Below are positions 12,736 to 15,946 of a DNA stretch of 15,946 nt, piece after piece; within the stretch, counting starts at the first letter, position 1, and every line of letters starts with the position of its first letter. This DNA is from JAXGVG01 sp040773965 (GTDB lineage: Bacteria > Pseudomonadota > Alphaproteobacteria > UBA9219). Position numbers and translations under genes: made by a program. The notes beneath the pieces are model-generated. The model saw only the letters and a list, made by a program, of their open reading frames with translations, had not been told where the DNA came from and searched no databases. Location: assembly GCA_040773965.1 (NCBI GenBank), contig JAXGVG010000029.1, forward strand, positions 1 through 15,946, in the 5' to 3' direction.

Positions 12736-14397
12736 ATGCGTAAATTCCTTCTGCTGCCCCGCCGGATTTTACTTTTCCTTGCCCTTCTCAGCCTCTCTAT
12801 GCCGCTGGCCTCGCCCGCTTACAGCGGCACGGCTTCCGGCCCAATGACGCTCAATCTTTCGGTCGATCACGGCGTTCCCTTGACTTTGAGCGCTCCGGCT
12901 TCCTCGGTATTCATCGCGAATCCCGACGTTGCCGACGTGCAGGTTTTATCGCCGACGTCCGTTATGGTTTTCGGCAAACGCACCGGCCAGACGACGCTTA
13001 TGGCAACCGATAACAACGGCCGGTCCCTTCTTCACCGCACCATCATGGTCACCCAGAATCTGGAAGATCTGCGGCTGGCTCTGCGCGCCGTCATACCCGA
13101 TAACAAAATCAACGTTGAAGCCGTGCCCAACGGCATCGTCTTGACGGGCGAAGCCAGGGATCCAGGCGTTGTCGACGACGCGCGGCGCCTGGCTTTGCGC
13201 TATGTTCCCAGGGAAAACGGCGAAGTCATCAACCGCATTAAAGTCCGCGGCAGCAATCAGATCAACATTCGCGTTCGTTTTGCCGAAGTTACGCGCGACG
13301 TCGACAAACGTTTCGGCATCGATTGGGAAAGCATCGGCACCTTTGGCGGCTTTGCGTTCGGGCTCATGTCCGGCGACGCATCTTCCGTGGTGTCGGCGGG
13401 CAATCTTCTTGGACGGACCCGCCCGACGACGGATTCGAACACAAACGACATCCTCAGCTTTTCCAGCAAGGGCGACGGGTGGAACGTCAATGGCCTGATC
13501 GACGCGCTGGCCATGGACGGATTCCTGACCATCCTGGCCGAACCCAATTTGACGGCCATGTCCGGCGAGACGGCAAGCTTCCTGGCGGGCGGCGAATTCC
13601 CCGTTCCGATACCCCAGGACAACAATGTCACTATCGAATGGAAAACCTATGGCGTCTCTCTTGCCTTCACGCCAACGCTTATCGGCGAAGACCGCATCAA
13701 CCTGCACGTGCGGCCTGAAGTCAGTCAACTCAGCGATGCGGGGTCTATTGTTCTTTCGGGCTTTACCATCCCCGGCCTGACGACACGTCGCGCCGAAACC
13801 ACCATCGAGCTGGCAAGCGGACAAAGCTTTGCCATCGCCGGTCTTCTGAACAACAACCAGACCCAGACCATCAATAAGTATCCTTTCCTGGGCGATATGC
13901 CGGTTCTTGGGCAACTGTTCCGCTCGACGCGTTTCCAGAACGACGAAACCGAACTTGTCATCATCATCACGCCGTACATCGTCAAACCGGCGACGGAAGA
14001 AAGGTTTGCCCTTCCCATGGACGGCTACAGTCCTCCCTCGGACGTCGACCGGATTTTCAGGAAACGCATGACGAACAGCGATCCCGGCGCCCGCGCCATG
14101 AGCGGCGCGCCGCGGGCTGTTGTCGTGCAGCCCCCCGCTCTTCAACCCCTGAGCGAATACGGCGCGGACAGTCCGCCGCCGGTTGCCGCGCCGCTGATGC
14201 CTGTCTCATCGACAGCCCATACGGAAAGCGATGCCGGTTCCCCTCCGCTCCTGTCCAAACCCGTTCCCTCTGAGCCTTCCCATCCAGCCGTCCATGAGAC
14301 CAAAGTTGCCGAAAGACCGAGGGAACCCGAACGTTATGTCGACCGCCGTCCCCCGCCCGTCAACCCCGCCGGGCCCAGCGGCTTTATTTTGGAGTAA
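12736..14397 (+). CDS. cpaC: Tad secretin CpaC/RcpA
   Basis: This 553-aa outer-membrane secretin forms the pilus exit pore. It has a signal peptide (about residues 1-30). The N0-like region carries SAPASSVFIANPDVADVQVL and a BON-like region carries INVEAVPNGIVLTGEARDPG. The secretin core (about 255-430) holds FLAGGEFPVPIPQ, YGVSLAFTPTLI, RINLHVRPEVSQL and the terminal block FLGDMPVLGQLFRSTRFQ, then ETELVIIITPYIVKP. A tail of about 120 residues rich in Pro/Ser/Ala follows, longer than needed for the core and probably disordered. The stop codon overlaps the ribosome site of cpaD (4 bp to its ATG), so the two are translationally coupled. Confidence 0.96.
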   Translation: MRKFLLLPRRILLFLALLSLSMPLASPAYSGTASGPMTLNLSVDHGVPLTLSAPASSVFIANPDVADVQVLSPTSVMVFGKRTGQTTLMATDNNGRSLLHRTIMVTQNLEDLRLALRAVIPDNKINVEAVPNGIVLTGEARDPGVVDDARRLALRYVPRENGEVINRIKVRGSNQINIRVRFAEVTRDVDKRFGIDWESIGTFGGFAFGLMSGDASSVVSAGNLLGRTRPTTDSNTNDILSFSSKGDGWNVNGLIDALAMDGFLTILAEPNLTAMSGETASFLAGGEFPVPIPQDNNVTIEWKTYGVSLAFTPTLIGEDRINLHVRPEVSQLSDAGSIVLSGFTIPGLTTRRAETTIELASGQSFAIAGLLNNNQTQTINKYPFLGDMPVLGQLFRSTRFQNDETELVIIITPYIVKPATEERFALPMDGYSPPSDVDRIFRKRMTNSDPGARAMSGAPRAVVVQPPALQPLSEYGADSPPPVAAPLMPVSSTAHTESDAGSPPLLSKPVPSEPSHPAVHETKVAERPREPERYVDRRPPPVNPAGPSGFILE

Positions 14398-14401
14398 CGC
14401 C

Positions 14402-14827
14402 ATGCGCTCAACTCTTTCCGCTCTTTTTCTGGCGCTTTCGGTCATCGGCCTTGGCGGTTGCGAAACGCCGCAACCGAGGCCCGATTACACCATCAAGCTT
14501 ATGCCCGCGCGAGCCGATGGTTCTCTTGTCGCCATCCCCCCGGAATGCGAGGGTTGGGAATCCCTGAATTACGATTCTCTTGAAAACCAGCCTTGGCCGC
14601 GATACGGCTGCGCCAATGCGAGGAATTTGGCCGTCATGGTCGATCGGCCCGACGATCTTGTCGCGGGACGGGATTCAGGCCTTGCCAATCCCGAAACGAC
14701 CGCCAACGCCACGCGCCGGTACGTCACCGACAAAACCAAGCCCTTGATCGACCCCAACGCAAAGGCCCCCCTCGCTCCGTCAACACAACTTCCCGTTCTG
14801 TTCGGCGGAAGCACAACGCAAAAATAA
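14402..14827 (+). CDS. cpaD: CpaD-type pilus assembly lipoprotein
   Basis: The protein has 141 aa from the ATG at 14402, with GGAG 7 nt upstream inside the end of cpaC. A lipoprotein leader ends in the lipobox LGGC (Cys20), so the mature protein is membrane-anchored, presumably in the outer membrane as a secretin partner. CpaD landmarks are present: PECEGW, YGCANARNLAVMVDRPDDLV and ATRRYVTDKTK. It is short for the family, since many CpaD proteins are around 200 aa or more; the usual N-terminal domain before the PxCxxW region appears strongly reduced. Position between cpaC and cpaE supports the call. Confidence 0.88.
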   Translation: MRSTLSALFLALSVIGLGGCETPQPRPDYTIKLMPARADGSLVAIPPECEGWESLNYDSLENQPWPRYGCANARNLAVMVDRPDDLVAGRDSGLANPETTANATRRYVTDKTKPLIDPNAKAPLAPSTQLPVLFGGSTTQK

Positions 14828-14867
14828 CGGCATGGCCAAGAGCGGTTGACATCTTTATGGTAGTTCT

Positions 14868-15946
14868 ATGCACAGCGAGTTCACGGCTTTTGTTTCCGAC
14901 GACGACTCTGCCGCCACATTGAAAACATGGGCCGAACGGCAGGGCTTTCCTCCGGATGCCATACAAAAAGGCGGCGCGGATTCATTTATCGCCCTGCTCG
15001 AGTCCGAAGCGCCTCCCAAACTGGCCTTTATCGATCTCGACAATCAGGAAGAGCCCGCCAAAACGGCGGCGCGTTTAAACCTCTTGTGCGGAGCTTCCAC
15101 AAAATTGATCGCCGTCGGCTCGGCCAACGACGTTGCCATTTACCGCAACATGATCGCTTCCGGTATGGCCGATTATCTCGTCAAGCCCCTGACGCCCGAA
15201 ATGCTGACACAAGCCCTGGCGCTCGCAAATCGGGCCGCCGGCGGCCCCGAGGCGGCCAAAGAAGCAAAAATCATCGTCGTTATGGGCGTGCGCGGCGGCT
15301 TGGGCGCCAGCACAATCGCCGTAAACATGGCATGGCTTATCGCCCACGAAATTAAACGAAAATGCGCCCTTCTCGATCTTGATCTGCAGTTCGGCACGAG
15401 CGCGCTGTCCCTTGATATCGAACCCGGCCATGGTCTGCGTGAAGTTGTAAGCTCGCCCCAGCGCGTTGACAGCCTGATGATCGCCGGCGCCATCGTTAAC
15501 GAAAGCGACCGCCTTTCCGTTCTTAGCGCCGAGGAATCCATCGACGAAGTAATCCATATTGACAACGGAGCCGTTGGCGCTTTGCTGAAAGAACTGAAAT
15601 CGCTTCACCGCGTTGTCGTTATTGACTTGCCAAGAACCCTTTTTGTCTCACAAAAACGACTGCTTTCCATGGCTCACGAAGTCGTGCTGGTAACGGAAAT
15701 GTCGTTGGCCGGCATTCGCGACACGCTTCGCGTGCGCACGGCTCTTAAATTGCTGGGCATTTCGGCGCGCACAACCCTTGTCGCCACCCGTGTAAGCCCC
15801 CAGCGTCCGGCGGCCGTGGACGAGCCGACATTCGCCAAGGGAGCCCAGGCAAAGATCGATTTTATTTTGCCCGACGATTGCAAAAACATCGCCGCCGCCA
15901 GCAACGCCGGAAAAACGCTTGGCGCGATTGCCAAATCTTCCCCTCT
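14868..15946 (+). CDS. cpaE: CpaE/TadZ-like pilus localisation ATPase (3' end outside window)
   Basis: About 359 codons are present, open to the right edge. Residues 1-120 form a degenerate receiver-like domain (AFIDLD, IAVGSAND, ADYLVKPLTPEML). From about 134 comes a MinD/ParA-like domain: MGVRGGLGASTIAVNMAW, then ALLDLDLQFGTSALSLDIE and VVVIDLPRT. The P-loop reads GGLGAST, with Ala where classical ParA/MinD proteins have the GK(S/T) lysine, as is usual in CpaE. CpaE/TadZ proteins position the Tad machine at the pole. The ATG at 14868 is the only sensible start after an in-frame TGA at 14847, but its ribosome site is weak. It lies 40 bp after cpaD; cpaF/tadA is expected just outside the window. 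Confidence 0.93.
   Translation, partial: MHSEFTAFVSDDDSAATLKTWAERQGFPPDAIQKGGADSFIALLESEAPPKLAFIDLDNQEEPAKTAARLNLLCGASTKLIAVGSANDVAIYRNMIASGMADYLVKPLTPEMLTQALALANRAAGGPEAAKEAKIIVVMGVRGGLGASTIAVNMAWLIAHEIKRKCALLDLDLQFGTSALSLDIEPGHGLREVVSSPQRVDSLMIAGAIVNESDRLSVLSAEESIDEVIHIDNGAVGALLKELKSLHRVVVIDLPRTLFVSQKRLLSMAHEVVLVTEMSLAGIRDTLRVRTALKLLGISARTTLVATRVSPQRPAAVDEPTFAKGAQAKIDFILPDDCKNIAAASNAGKTLGAIAKSSP

Noticed and set aside
12946..14145. 399-codon open frame on the minus strand
   Set aside because: It lies entirely antisense to cpaC, has no recognisable domain, and arises from the GC-rich codon pattern of cpaC.
1..15946. CRISPR array, rRNA genes, phage structural operon
   Set aside because: No regularly spaced repeats, no rRNA-like sequence, and only the single MuF-like gene without portal, terminase or capsid neighbours.

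Overview
The window is bacterial chromosome, most probably from an alphaproteobacterium. The best support is a Tad/Cpa pilus locus in the usual order flp-cpaA-cpaB-cpaC-cpaD-cpaE (10876 to the right edge), with an alphaproteobacterial-type lipoprotein CpaD and a CpaE with a receiver-like N-terminus. Base composition is moderately GC-rich, apart from an AT-rich patch at about 9990-10870. No 16S or other taxonomic marker is present, so genus and family stay open.

Left part (1-1605): the 3' end of a gene for a small HExxH protein converges on a secreted PEBP/YbhB-like protein. A degenerate inverted repeat lies between them, and a 280-bp non-coding stretch rich in dyads follows.

Rearranged island (about 1606-4826): three broken pieces are joined head to tail. 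They are the 5' part of a small membrane-protein gene, an inverted fragment of a KefB/YbaL-type antiporter gene, and an IS481-like transposase that has lost its N-terminus. Next to the IS, on the minus strand, is an apparently intact two-gene cassette. It encodes a 393-aa protein that combines a phage-lysozyme-like region, a MuF-like motif and a C-terminal colicin E5-like tRNase, followed 18 bp later by a 91-aa candidate immunity protein. The cassette ends beside tRNA-Ala(GGC), whose transcript is closed by a strong terminator just upstream of the toxin gene. I consider this the most interesting system in the window.

Middle (5013-9943): a GT4 glycosyltransferase is divergent from a TPP riboswitch. 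The riboswitch lies directly in front of a 321-aa protein I cannot assign to any family, which makes that protein a candidate new thiamine-linked gene. A CMP/dCMP deaminase-fold protein and secF without secD follow. A minus-strand pair then encodes a DUF2786-like/coiled-coil protein and a stand-alone A24 prepilin peptidase.

Right part (10120-15946): an AT-rich, probably acquired membrane-anchored protein precedes the Tad locus. In that locus Flp is the pilin, CpaA matures it, CpaB and CpaC form the periplasmic and outer-membrane channel, CpaD is the pilotin-like lipoprotein, and CpaE (cut by the window edge) is the MinD-like localisation factor. A stable two-stem structure after flp probably separates high pilin expression from the machinery genes. 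Function calls rest on motif recognition by eye; no database search was run.
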